Shown in pieces: positions 40,053 to 48,156 of a stretch of 64,000 bases of DNA. Positions within the stretch are counted from its first letter, which is position 1, and each line of letters begins with the position of its first letter. The notes below the pieces were generated by a model. It was given only the letters and a program-made list of their open reading frames with translations, was not told the DNA's origin and made no database searches. Position numbers and translations under genes: made by a program. The DNA is taken from assembly GCF_000753715.1 (NCBI RefSeq), contig NZ_JPER01000001.1:930001-994000 (forward strand), written 5' to 3'. The DNA comes from Pseudidiomarina salinarum (lineage in GTDB: Bacteria; Pseudomonadota; Gammaproteobacteria; Enterobacterales; Alteromonadaceae).

Positions 40053-40821
40053 GCTGAATCCGCCAGTGAAGATATCGCCCAATCTGATTAAACGGACTTT
40101 GCCGATTGTATTTCAACTCCAGCCCGAGCAACTGTTCGAAACGTTGCTGATCGTCCTGGTTGCGCAGATAGTCATGAAAACAACGCACCCCTGTTCGGGC
40201 GTTAATCCGTAGTTCTGAGTCCTGTAGCCAGCGCTCGACGTCAGCGGGCGCCACCGGCCGCTGCGGACTAAGACGCACTTTCTTTTTAACTTCCAGTCCG
40301 GCCTCGACATAATCAAAATTACCGTAGATAACATTCGCCAGTATTTTCGCGTCGCGGTTATAAAACATCAGTGATAGCGTACCCTCTGGCTTCAGAAAAC
40401 CCTTCAGCAGCCGGATTGCTGATTCGGGATCAGCAAGCCATTCAAGCACGGCATGACAAAGCACCAGATCATAGTGTTGTTGCTGCAACAGTTGGGGTAG
40501 TTCCTGTAATGGCGCCACATAGTAGTGATACTGCTCGCTCAGTTGCAGTTCCTGATGACGGGCTTGCGCCGCCTCCACCATATCAGCGGCAATATCAGTA
40601 TGAACAACCTGATGGCCGGCTGCAGCGAGCCGTTCTGAGAACTGCCCCAGCCCGGCACCTATATCCAGCACCTTCAATGGTTTTTCTGCCTTGATGAGAT
40701 CCTGCAAATCCCGCTCCAGTACGGCCAGCCGGATTTTCCCTTTAGCGGTATCGTAAATGTTTCGACTAAATTTTTTGCCAATACCGGCGAAGCTCTGATC
40801 GCTTGTGATTTTTTTGCTCAT
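40045..40821 (-). CDS. cmoM: tRNA 5-carboxymethoxyuridine methyltransferase
   Basis: This 258-residue class I SAM methyltransferase methylates cmo5U34 of certain tRNAs. It aligns along its length with E. coli CmoM (formerly SmtA). Landmarks are KFSRNIYDTAKGKIR at the N-terminus, LDIGAGLGQFSERLA (SAM), CHAVLEWLADP, GNFDYVEAGLEVKKK, and RTGVRCFHDYLR. It shares a four-base overlap with the upstream Nif3-family gene and eight bases with the downstream lipid kinase. Confidence 0.93.
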   Translation of the reverse strand: MSKKITSDQSFAGIGKKFSRNIYDTAKGKIRLAVLERDLQDLIKAEKPLKVLDIGAGLGQFSERLAAAGHQVVHTDIAADMVEAAQARHQELQLSEQYHYYVAPLQELPQLLQQQHYDLVLCHAVLEWLADPESAIRLLKGFLKPEGTLSLMFYNRDAKILANVIYGNFDYVEAGLEVKKKVRLSPQRPVAPADVERWLQDSELRINARTGVRCFHDYLRNQDDQQRFEQLLGLELKYNRQSPFNQIGRYLHWRIQHG

Positions 40822-41573
40822 GCCGGGTTATCGATATCGATAAAATGATGCGTTAAGTTGAAACGCTTAGCTAAGTGCTCTCCTAATGCTTTGATGCCGT
40901 AGCGCTCAGTGGCATGGTGGCCGGCGGCATAGAAGGCAATGCCCTGTTCACGGGCACTGTGAACCGTCTGTTCAGAGACTTCACCGGTAATAAAGGCATC
41001 GCAGCCCGCCGCCGCGGCAGCGTCAATATAGCCCTGCCCACCGCCGGTACACCACGCCAGCCGCTTAATTGGCTGCGCAGTTGACACAAAACAGGTTAAC
41101 GCGCGCTGCAGCACCTGCTCCAGTTGCCCGGCCAGGCTCTCTGCCGACATTTCATCACTAAGCGTGGCTGTCATCACCACCCCATTCGGTGTAATACCGC
41201 TTAACGGCTGGTAGTCATCCCACCCCATTAGCCGTGCCAGCTGCGCATTATTGCCAAGCTCAGGGTGTACGTCTAACGGCAGGTGGTAGCCGAATAAATT
41301 TAGCTCATGCTGCAACAGGCTTTGAATCCGCCGCTTTTTCATGCCGACGATAGCGGCCGGTTCGCTCTTCCAGAAGTAACCATGGTGCACCAGCAGTGCA
41401 TCGGCATCAGCCTTCACAGCAGCGTCAATCAGCGCCTGGCTGGCGGTAACGCCGGTGACAATGGTGTTGATGCTGTCACCGCCCTCAACTTGTAGCCCGT
41501 TGGGACAGTAATCGCCGATCTGATCGACGGATAATAATTCGTTTATATAGCCTTCTAACTCTGTACGGCGCAC
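40818..41573 (-). CDS. ybgI: Nif3-like dinuclear metal centre protein
   Basis: This 251-residue Nif3/YbgI family protein has the metal-binding VHHGYFWKSEP near residue 63 and GHHATERYGIKALGEHL near residue 217. NGLQVEG near the N-terminus is a family hallmark. E. coli YbgI forms a hexameric ring with two metals per subunit and is also linked to GTP cyclohydrolase type 2-like activity. The start is GTG at 41573, preceded by GAGG. It is the first gene of the ybgI–cmoM–lipid kinase run. Confidence 0.92.
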   Translation of the reverse strand: MRRTELEGYINELLSVDQIGDYCPNGLQVEGGDSINTIVTGVTASQALIDAAVKADADALLVHHGYFWKSEPAAIVGMKKRRIQSLLQHELNLFGYHLPLDVHPELGNNAQLARLMGWDDYQPLSGITPNGVVMTATLSDEMSAESLAGQLEQVLQRALTCFVSTAQPIKRLAWCTGGGQGYIDAAAAAGCDAFITGEVSEQTVHSAREQGIAFYAAGHHATERYGIKALGEHLAKRFNLTHHFIDIDNPA

Positions 41574-41670
41574 GGAATACCTCGTTAATTAGCGGCAAAA
41601 TTAGACAATATCGTGAAAAAACGGTATAAAAAAGCTAACCATTAACAGCCTAAACCATAGGATACAATGC

Positions 41671-42030
41671 ATGAGCAAACTTGATAAAGAACAGGTTCTT
41701 GCTGATTTCACTGAAGCTTACCAGCAAGCTTACGGTAAAAAACCGAAAATTGAAGCAAAAGGAGGCTGGTATAGCATTGATGGCGGCAAAAATGTGCGCC
41801 TGGCTCAGGTCGCTGAAGAACTGAAAACGCTCAAAGGCAGCAGCAAAGATAAGCCCACAGCGCCTAAGGCCGGTAAAAAGACCCCGGCACAGTCGCCCGA
41901 CGCGCCTAAAGTTAATAAGAAGGCTAAAGCCAGAAGTTCTGGTAGCGGCATGACAGCGCGCGAATTATGGCGCAGAAAGCTTGAAGAAGGTATGACAATA
42001 TCACGCCTGCCCAGAGGGCAAAAAAGCTAA
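41671..42030 (+). CDS. Small Lys/Ala-rich protein of unknown function
   Basis: I do not recognise a named family for this 119-residue basic protein. Residues 1–55 look folded (LADFTEAYQQAYGKKPKIEAKGG, here the QQAYGKKPKIEAKGGWYSID region) and are followed by a disordered Lys/Pro/Ala linker (56–92). A conserved-looking tail TARELWRRKLEEG ends it. The sequence suggests nucleic-acid or ribosome association, but that is inference. It has its own upstream gap of 97 bases and a strong terminator, and is a stand-alone gene. Confidence 0.75.
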   Translation: MSKLDKEQVLADFTEAYQQAYGKKPKIEAKGGWYSIDGGKNVRLAQVAEELKTLKGSSKDKPTAPKAGKKTPAQSPDAPKVNKKAKARSSGSGMTARELWRRKLEEGMTISRLPRGQKS

Positions 42031-42034
42031 TAAT

Positions 42035-42063
42035 GAACCGCCGGTTTCTGAGCCGGCGGTTTC
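42035..42063. terminator. Bidirectional intrinsic terminator at the end of the lipid operon
   Basis: AACCGCCGG and CCGGCGGTT (42036–42044 and 42053–42061) form a 9-bp GC-rich stem. T-rich tracts follow on both strands. It lies between the convergent Lys-rich gene and the DUF3833 gene, closing the ten-gene minus-strand operon. Confidence 0.75.
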
Positions 42064-42070
42064 ACTTCTC

Positions 42071-42592
42071 TTATTTTTTACCAATATAAAGTGTTATTTC
42101 ACCAACCGGCAGGCCGTATTTGTACATCTGGCTACGGTTTATCATGTTGTTTTCGTCAACCAGATACATCCAGTCGTCCAGCTTAATCGACATGGCTTCG
42201 CCATCAACTTCGATATTCAGTACATAGCTCCAGTTCAGCGCATTTCCTGCAACTTTACCGTAAGCTACGCCCTCGACGTCACCTGCTCTGCCTTCATAGG
42301 TATCGCTGCCGGTTTTGGTCAGACGCCAGATGCGCTCCTGAGTTGAACCATCGGCGTAATAGAACTGCTCATCGAGGGTGCCTTCATTGCCGTCCCAGGT
42401 GCCGGTCAGATCTGCGCGAAAACGCTGGATGACCTTACCGCTATAGTCCTGAACTGTGCCATAAGCGACCAGTTCGCCGTTAAAGAAGGTTTCCAGCTTC
42501 AACTCCGGTGACTCGCCGGCATAATCAGAAATACCTGCTGAGCAGCCCCACAGGCTGATGGACGTCAGTAATACCGTGATTAACTTTTTCAT
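42071..42592 (-). CDS. DUF3833 family lipoprotein
   Basis: This 173-residue protein has a lipobox (ISLWGC with Cys17 followed by Ser) that predicts an outer-membrane lipoprotein. A calycin-like beta-rich domain follows, with ETFFNGELVAYG, TGTWDGNEGTLDEQF and the WMYLVDENNMINRS stretch characteristic of DUF3833. The function is unknown. It is the last gene of the predicted RpoE-linked operon and overlaps the preceding gene by four bases. A lipocalin-like fold could bind an oxidised or modified lipid. Confidence 0.85.
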   Translation of the reverse strand: MKKLITVLLTSISLWGCSAGISDYAGESPELKLETFFNGELVAYGTVQDYSGKVIQRFRADLTGTWDGNEGTLDEQFYYADGSTQERIWRLTKTGSDTYEGRAGDVEGVAYGKVAGNALNWSYVLNIEVDGEAMSIKLDDWMYLVDENNMINRSQMYKYGLPVGEITLYIGKK

Positions 42593-43125
42593 TGGTTAAC
42601 TCCTAGCAGTTCGTCGCGTTCGTCTTTGAAGCGTGAATCTTTGTCCAGCCAGATCGCAAAAAACTGATCCGTAAAGGTCTGGTTCTCAATGCTGCCAAGC
42701 TTGCCCTGGCCGTTATAGAAAACGCCATGGCCCGCATTATTTTCTACCAGCAGCAGGCAGTCGCCTTCCGTAATATCCGGCCATATGCTGTTCAGCCGAT
42801 CCAGCCACTGTTCATGCTGCTCGGTGATTTCAATATTCAGCCGCTGCCACTCTTCGCGGGTCGATTCGACCAGTTCTGCAGACTCAATATCGCGCAGATA
42901 GGTTAATCGCAGTGCCCGTTGCTCATAATTGTCGTACGAGCCCGAGTCGGTAAGTAGTTCAGCATCGTAAAGGTCCCAGAACAGCACTGACAGACGCGTA
43001 CTCCCTACTTGCTGCATATCGGTCGTCACCGGTGGATTACAGGCAGCCATAACGCTGGCCGGTGCCAGCAGCAGGATTGTCGCCAGCGCTTTAATCGGCT
43101 GACTGATTGTCGAGATCTTTAACAT
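42589..43125 (-). CDS. Chalcone-isomerase-like exported protein
   Basis: This 178-residue protein has a signal peptide (ATILLLAPASVMA) and a chalcone isomerase-like domain (VGSTRLSVLFWDLYDAELLTDSG and the GKLGSIENQTFTDQFFAIWLD end). Bacterial members are not flavonoid enzymes; in the wider fold they bind fatty acids. ATG 43125 is chosen because GGAGG lies five bases upstream. It overlaps the DUF2878 gene by 35 bases and DUF3833 by four, an unusually tight arrangement. The context points to fatty-acid handling in the periplasm. Confidence 0.85.
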   Translation of the reverse strand: MLKISTISQPIKALATILLLAPASVMAACNPPVTTDMQQVGSTRLSVLFWDLYDAELLTDSGSYDNYEQRALRLTYLRDIESAELVESTREEWQRLNIEITEQHEQWLDRLNSIWPDITEGDCLLLVENNAGHGVFYNGQGKLGSIENQTFTDQFFAIWLDKDSRFKDERDELLGVNQ

Positions 43126-43642
43126 CGCTACCTCCAAATCGTTTTATCGCCCACGCATAGAGCATCATATAGAGTGCCCACAGCGTCCCGTATATCAGCC
43201 ACATTTGCCATTCCGGCCGGATTAATTCAGCGGCACCCAGGCGCACGCCAACGGCGTAGGTAACCGGACCTGAGATGGCCCCGAGCAATGCTGCGGCAAA
43301 ATAGCGCCCTGCCAGCCAGTCGAGCGTGGTAATAATCATCGCCGCAAAGCCGCACCACAGCAGCACCAGCCATAACGGCACAAGGCCGCCGGTAAAGCTC
43401 AGCACATCCAGCGCCACAACCAGCCATTCCAGCAGTATTCCGCAGCCGAGTAAGCCAAGGTACAACGTCCAGTTAAAAATTTTAGTGCGGGCACTAACAA
43501 CAATTTGGGTCAGCACCAGCCCGAGCGTGACCAGCAACCAGTCGTGGCGGCCGGCAACCGCACTCAGCCACACCAGATCGAACCAGAGAATGCCGAACAG
43601 CCGGCGGCCGAAGGGGCGTGCTAAGGATGAAGCTAGCGACAC
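43091..43642 (-). CDS. DUF2878 family integral membrane protein
   Basis: This 183-residue protein has about five transmembrane helices and the family-like pattern FGILWFDLVWLSAV at the N-terminus and SGPVTYAVGVRLGAAEL near residue 123. No biochemical function is known. The start is a GTG overlapping the end of the cfa-like gene by ten bases, and its 3' end overlaps the next gene. The family nearly always sits next to cfa-like methyltransferases, so a membrane partner in lipid modification is likely. Confidence 0.82.
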   Translation of the reverse strand: MSLASSLARPFGRRLFGILWFDLVWLSAVAGRHDWLLVTLGLVLTQIVVSARTKIFNWTLYLGLLGCGILLEWLVVALDVLSFTGGLVPLWLVLLWCGFAAMIITTLDWLAGRYFAAALLGAISGPVTYAVGVRLGAAELIRPEWQMWLIYGTLWALYMMLYAWAIKRFGGSDVKDLDNQSAD

Positions 43643-44871
43643 TGTGGCTTACTCGCAACCAGTTGCACGGCGGACACGGTACGCTCCAGAAAGCCGCCCT
43701 CGCAGTACGCCAGGTAGTAATTCCACAAGCGACCAAATCGTTCATCGTAGCCGTGCTCTTTTAACTTCGGATGGCTGGCGTTAAAACGCTGCCGCCAGTG
43801 CCGCAGGGTCCGCGCATAATCAAAGCCAATATCATCAACCTGCCGCACAACCAGATCGGTATGGTTGGTATACATTTCAGTCATCATGGTCAGTGAGGGC
43901 AGAAAGCCACCGGGGAAGATATGCTTCTGAATGAAATCGACGGAATAGGCGTAGCTACTCATCCGCTGGTCAGCGATAGTAATCGCCTGCAGCGCCATCT
44001 TTCCGTCTGGCTTGAGCAGTGAACTGCAGGTGCGAAAGAATGTCGGCATGTATTTACGCCCTACCGCTTCAATCATCTCAACCGAAACTAACTTGTCGTA
44101 CTGCCCCGTGAGATCGCGATAGTCTTTCTTCAATAGAGTAATGCGATCGCTTAGCTGTTCTTGCTCCACCCGCTCTTTCGCATACTTGTACTGCTCTTCG
44201 GAGATGGTGGTAGTGGTTACGCGACAGCCATAATGTTTGGCGGCAAATATCGCCAGCCCACCCCAACCGGTGCCGATTTCGAGCAAGTGGTCTTCTGGTT
44301 TCAGTTCAAGGCTGTCACACAAGCGGCGCAGCTTGTTATGCTGTGCTTCTTCCAGGCTGGCAGTCGGATCCGGGTAAACGGCACTTGAGTATTGCATCTC
44401 AGGATCCAGGAAAGCCTCATAAAGGTCATTGCCCAAATCATAATGCGACGAAATGTTTTCTTTGGCTTGTTGCTTACTGTTGCTGCGGCGCCAATGTTGC
44501 AGGCGCTGAACTGGCAGTAGCACCCAGCTGAACTTGGCTTCAAAAGCGTCCAGGGCTGGCAGATTGCGCGCGAAAATCTGAATTACGGCCGTCAGATCAG
44601 GCGTTGTCCAGGCCTGGTCAATGTACAGCTCGCCAGAGGCAATACTGCCACCAAGCAGCATTTTTCGATAGAACTCAGGCTTAAGCACATCCACTTCCGC
44701 CCGTAGTTCATCATTTTTGTTGCCGAAACCAGCAACCCGGCTCCCCTCTTCCCTGATGACCAGGTATCCTTCGCGAATACCGGACAACAGCTTCAATACG
44801 GCTTTACGCGCCAGGTTATCAAGCAGACTCAGATCGTCCGAAGTCATGGTAACGGAATTACCATCAGCCAT
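43633..44871 (-). CDS. cfa: Cyclopropane-fatty-acyl-phospholipid synthase-like SAM methyltransferase
   Basis: This 412-residue enzyme has the C-terminal catalytic domain with SAM motif LLEIGTGWGGLAIFAA and the NISSHYDLGNDLYEAFLD, EMIEAVGRKYMPTFF and GGFLPSLTMM regions. The known activity is methyl transfer to a cis double bond of phospholipid acyl chains, giving a cyclopropane or, in UfaM-type homologues, a methylated unsaturated chain. Its place with oxidoreductases and rpoE–chrR fits the second role at least as well as the first. An internal ATG at 44847 is an alternative start. Confidence 0.9.
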   Translation of the reverse strand: MADGNSVTMTSDDLSLLDNLARKAVLKLLSGIREGYLVIREEGSRVAGFGNKNDELRAEVDVLKPEFYRKMLLGGSIASGELYIDQAWTTPDLTAVIQIFARNLPALDAFEAKFSWVLLPVQRLQHWRRSNSKQQAKENISSHYDLGNDLYEAFLDPEMQYSSAVYPDPTASLEEAQHNKLRRLCDSLELKPEDHLLEIGTGWGGLAIFAAKHYGCRVTTTTISEEQYKYAKERVEQEQLSDRITLLKKDYRDLTGQYDKLVSVEMIEAVGRKYMPTFFRTCSSLLKPDGKMALQAITIADQRMSSYAYSVDFIQKHIFPGGFLPSLTMMTEMYTNHTDLVVRQVDDIGFDYARTLRHWRQRFNASHPKLKEHGYDERFGRLWNYYLAYCEGGFLERTVSAVQLVASKPQCR

Positions 44872-44899
44872 TGTAATAAGTCCTTATGTTGCTAACGGG

Positions 44900-45649
44900 T
44901 TACTTCTGCGGATGGTTATAAATCGGGGTTTTCTTTAACCATAACCGCATTGCCTGCCAGTAAATAGCACCCAGAGTTGTGAGTGTATTTACCGGGAATC
45001 TCATTAATACGCGACGAATTGCCCGAGGGTTCAGTTCGTGGCGCATTAATTTCATCGTCGCGCTGAAGTGACGGCTTTCTTTGTGTGCTTCCAGGTGAAT
45101 CATGCTGCGGTTATCAGGAGTATTGCGGGGGGGCTGCAACTGCCAGTGGTAGGTCATATCGACCGGGTTAAAAGGAGATACATGGAATGCTTTATCATGG
45201 CTTGCCTGTTCACGCATTGACTCGCTTAAATCAAGCAAGTAGTAATGCCGTTCATTCCATGGCGTATTACTCACCTCTGCCAGCATATGCGAATAACCGG
45301 TACCACCCACTGGTTGCACAAAATAGCAGTTGATGGGGCTGAAATAACAACCAAAGGTACGCAGCCCGCCCAGAAAAAATACTCTGCCGCTGACGGACTT
45401 TCCTGCCAGTTCGGACATTTTAGCCCGCACTGCCGTCGCCAGATCGCCACTGCTGCCGCGAAGGTAATCACTGCGGCGAAACCACAGGGGCGCAAACCCG
45501 CGGGTAGACAGCAGACGACTCAGCCCGTCAACCTGCTCAAGTTCATCAAGAGCCAGCCACCACTGCGCTATAGGGTATGAAAAGCCGTGTTTGGTCGGCT
45601 TATAGCGTTGATGATAAAGCTGCCCCCACAAAACTGCACTAGTCAGCAC
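44900..45649 (-). CDS. DUF1365 family protein
   Basis: This 249-residue protein shows the DUF1365 landmarks LWGQLYHQRYKPTKHGFSYPI near the N-terminus, TFGCYFSPINCYFV near residue 102, EVSNTPWNERHYYLL and FHVSPFNPVDMTYHW. The family has no proven reaction but is constantly paired with the following FAD oxidoreductase and a cfa-like gene. The start is a GTG that overlaps the FAD oxidoreductase gene by 11 bases. I infer a role in modifying or presenting the acyl substrate. Confidence 0.87.
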   Translation of the reverse strand: MLTSAVLWGQLYHQRYKPTKHGFSYPIAQWWLALDELEQVDGLSRLLSTRGFAPLWFRRSDYLRGSSGDLATAVRAKMSELAGKSVSGRVFFLGGLRTFGCYFSPINCYFVQPVGGTGYSHMLAEVSNTPWNERHYYLLDLSESMREQASHDKAFHVSPFNPVDMTYHWQLQPPRNTPDNRSMIHLEAHKESRHFSATMKLMRHELNPRAIRRVLMRFPVNTLTTLGAIYWQAMRLWLKKTPIYNHPQK

Positions 45650-46919
45650 GCCAGATAACTCCCAGTCGCTGTGCTACGTCAATGGCACTGCATACACCGT
45701 CTTCATGAAACCCGTTGTACCAATAGGCACCAGTGAAATGGGTATGCTGCTGCCCGCAAATTTCTGCCCGGCGAGCCGCCGCGGCCAGCGCTTCAACGCT
45801 GTAAACCGGATGCGCGTACTCATATTTGCCGATGATTTTTTCGCGGTGCACTGCCTCGGTATTATTCAGTGTCACACAAAAGGTATCCGGCGCTTTTATC
45901 CCCTGCAATATATTCATGTTATAGGTAACTGAACTGGGACGCTCACGCGCCGATGGTCCGGAGTGCAGCAGATAATTCCAGCTGGCCCAAGCTCTTTTAT
46001 TTCGTGGCAACAAGCGTAAATCGGTGTGCAACACCACATCATTCAGCCGGTACGGAATGCTACCCAGGATTTCTCGCTCAGCGGCTGAAGGCTCGGCTAA
46101 CAACGCCAGCGCTTCGTCGCTGTGACAGGCAAAAATCACCTCGTCAAAATCAGCCAGCTGACCGTCTTCAAACTCAAGGGTGACCGCTTTATCCCGGTCG
46201 GGGTGGTTACGATGCACAGCCTGTAACCTGCTGTTTAAATGGATACGCTCGCGAAAGCCGGCAATCAGCGGCTCGATATAAGCGGATGATCCGCCTATAA
46301 CCGTATGCCATTGGGGCCGATCAGCAATATTCAGTAAACCGTGGTTATTAAAGAATCGCAGAAAAAATCCTAACGGATAGGCCTCGGCGTCTTCCAGGCT
46401 AGCCGACCAGATAGCCGCAACCATAGGTAACAGATACAGATCCGCAACCGACTGCGGCAGGTCCTGCTTTCTGAGAAAGTCACCAAGGGTCAAATCGTTC
46501 AGATCATCCCCTTCATCATAGGCCGCCTTGGCGGCTTTATTGAATTTCAGAATGCCGGAGATGAGACGGTAGAATTCAGGACTGAATAAATTCTTCCGCT
46601 GCGCAAAAAGCGTATTCAGGTTATGTCCGTTGTATTCAAGGCCTGACTTTGGATCGCGGACACTGAAGCTCATTTCGGTATCACGCCACTTTACATCCAG
46701 CTTTCTCAGCAACGCCCGAAAGTTCGGATAGGTTTTGTCGTTAAAGACAATAAACCCGGTATCAACATGATAATCATGGCCTTGTTTATTGATCTTAATT
46801 GTTCGCGTATGGCCGCCGATATAATCGTTTTTCTCAAACACCTCAACCTGATGATCAGCATTTAAAAGCCAGGCACTTGTTAGCCCGGAAATACCACTAC
46901 CAATAATCGCTATTTTCAT
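45639..46919 (-). CDS. FAD-dependent amine-oxidase-fold oxidoreductase
   Basis: This 426-residue flavoprotein has an N-terminal FAD-binding IAIIGSGISGLTSAWLL and GGHTRTI (residues 3–44), and the family-typical VDTGFIVFNDKTYPNF. The C-terminal FTGAYWYNGFHEDGVCSA follows. It belongs to the group annotated as NAD/FAD-binding protein or cyclopropane-associated dehydrogenase. It could desaturate or oxidise a methylated fatty acyl chain, comparable to the desaturase and oxygenase steps of furan fatty acid synthesis in Rhodobacter. That assignment is inference. Confidence 0.87.
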   Translation of the reverse strand: MKIAIIGSGISGLTSAWLLNADHQVEVFEKNDYIGGHTRTIKINKQGHDYHVDTGFIVFNDKTYPNFRALLRKLDVKWRDTEMSFSVRDPKSGLEYNGHNLNTLFAQRKNLFSPEFYRLISGILKFNKAAKAAYDEGDDLNDLTLGDFLRKQDLPQSVADLYLLPMVAAIWSASLEDAEAYPLGFFLRFFNNHGLLNIADRPQWHTVIGGSSAYIEPLIAGFRERIHLNSRLQAVHRNHPDRDKAVTLEFEDGQLADFDEVIFACHSDEALALLAEPSAAEREILGSIPYRLNDVVLHTDLRLLPRNKRAWASWNYLLHSGPSARERPSSVTYNMNILQGIKAPDTFCVTLNNTEAVHREKIIGKYEYAHPVYSVEALAAAARRAEICGQQHTHFTGAYWYNGFHEDGVCSAIDVAQRLGVIWRAD

Positions 46920-46931
46920 ATATCAGCCTTG

Positions 46932-47648
46932 TTACGCAAGTCGCTTCGATATAGCAACCTGACAGCGTTGCGGCAATAACGCCATAAACTTCAGGAAAAA
47001 ACTAAAAATTCGTGGAAAGCTGATATCCGTTTTATTCTTCTCAATACCGCGGCGGATGGACTTCGACGCAAACTCAACCGAAACGCGCATCGGCATCTCA
47101 AAATCATTCTTATCTGTCATCGGCGTTTTCACAAAGCCGGGCGATACGGTCAATACCTTAATTCCGCGATCGGCAAGATCAACCTGCAGGCTTCTGGCTA
47201 TATAATGTAAAGCCGCTTTGGATGACGCGTAAGCCTCAGCCCGGGTAAACGGCAACAGCCTGGCGGTACTGCCAACAATCACCAGTTTACTGCCCCGTTT
47301 CAGATTGGGCAGCACCGCCTCGATACACCGCACCGTACCGAATACATTGACCTCGTAGACACGCTCAAACAGCGCTGTATTGAAGTTCTCAATGTCGACA
47401 TACTCAGCTACTCCCGCAGACAAAATCACCAGGTCAATGTCGATATAGCTGCGCAATGCCTGCAAGGTCGCTTCGGCATCGGTCACGTCGAGTTGCTGGC
47501 CAGCGATCTGTTTGGGATAGCGCTCCTGCAACTCATGCAAGGCTGCTTCTGTACGACCACAGACGATCACATTATGGCCCGCTTCTGCGTAATCCATTGC
47601 TAGCTGGCGGCCGATGCCGGAGGTTCCACCGGTAATAAGAATATTCAT
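46932..47648 (-). CDS. Short-chain dehydrogenase/reductase
   Basis: This 238-residue SDR has cofactor motif ITGGTSGIGRQLA (residues 4–16), NVFGTVRCIEA, catalytic Ser in IVGSTARLLPF and YASSKAALHYIARSL with the Tyr–Lys pair near residues 144–148. VTVSPGFVKTPMTD follows. The substrate is unknown. It overlaps the NTF2-like gene by four bases in an ATGA arrangement and lies in the middle of the predicted photo-oxidative stress operon. Confidence 0.9.
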   Translation of the reverse strand: MNILITGGTSGIGRQLAMDYAEAGHNVIVCGRTEAALHELQERYPKQIAGQQLDVTDAEATLQALRSYIDIDLVILSAGVAEYVDIENFNTALFERVYEVNVFGTVRCIEAVLPNLKRGSKLVIVGSTARLLPFTRAEAYASSKAALHYIARSLQVDLADRGIKVLTVSPGFVKTPMTDKNDFEMPMRVSVEFASKSIRRGIEKNKTDISFPRIFSFFLKFMALLPQRCQVAISKRLA

Positions 47649-48130
47649 GATTCGGGTACCATACGTTGCTTCACCTTTTTAACAAAATAGCCGAGTACAG
47701 GGATCTGCTCGTAAAGCATCACGCCCAGATCGTAAAAATCTTCCTGCTCACAAATTTTGTCGTCCCTGAGCTTAAAGTGACTAACTCCCGGAATGACCAC
47801 TTCGCGACCGGCAGACACCTTCGGATGGACAAATCGCATCTGCCAGCTGATAAAGAGTTGATTGTCGTTCAGCATGAACTCGGTAAAAGCGAAATGACAC
47901 TGTTCCACATTTTCCATGCTGTGTTTAAGGTATTCCTTTAAGTCATCAATACCGTACACCTGATGCACAGGATCAGAGAAAGTAATTTCTTCGTCGTAAA
48001 GCTCGTCTAAATCATCAAAATCCTGCTCGCTGAATTCATCGTAGAATTTTGCTAATCGCTCAACAATTTCAGGGCGATCCTCGCTTTCGACTTTTTCGTC
48101 TTTTCTTTCAGGGCTGCTATCGCTGCTCAT
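47645..48130 (-). CDS. SnoaL/NTF2-like fold protein
   Basis: This 161-residue acidic protein has a charged N-terminal segment and an NTF2-like core (LAKFYDEFSEQDFDDLDELYDEEITFSDPVH region, LFISWQMRF, GVSHFKLRDDKI). The fold serves as a small-ligand pocket in enzymes such as SnoaL cyclases and steroid isomerases. The function here is unknown. It starts 26 bases after the photolyase stop and overlaps the SDR by four bases. It may be a cyclase or binding partner for the operon's product. Confidence 0.82.
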   Translation of the reverse strand: MSSDSSPERKDEKVESEDRPEIVERLAKFYDEFSEQDFDDLDELYDEEITFSDPVHQVYGIDDLKEYLKHSMENVEQCHFAFTEFMLNDNQLFISWQMRFVHPKVSAGREVVIPGVSHFKLRDDKICEQEDFYDLGVMLYEQIPVLGYFVKKVKQRMVPES

Positions 48131-48156
48131 ACTGATCTCCGTTTCACCATTGTGAG

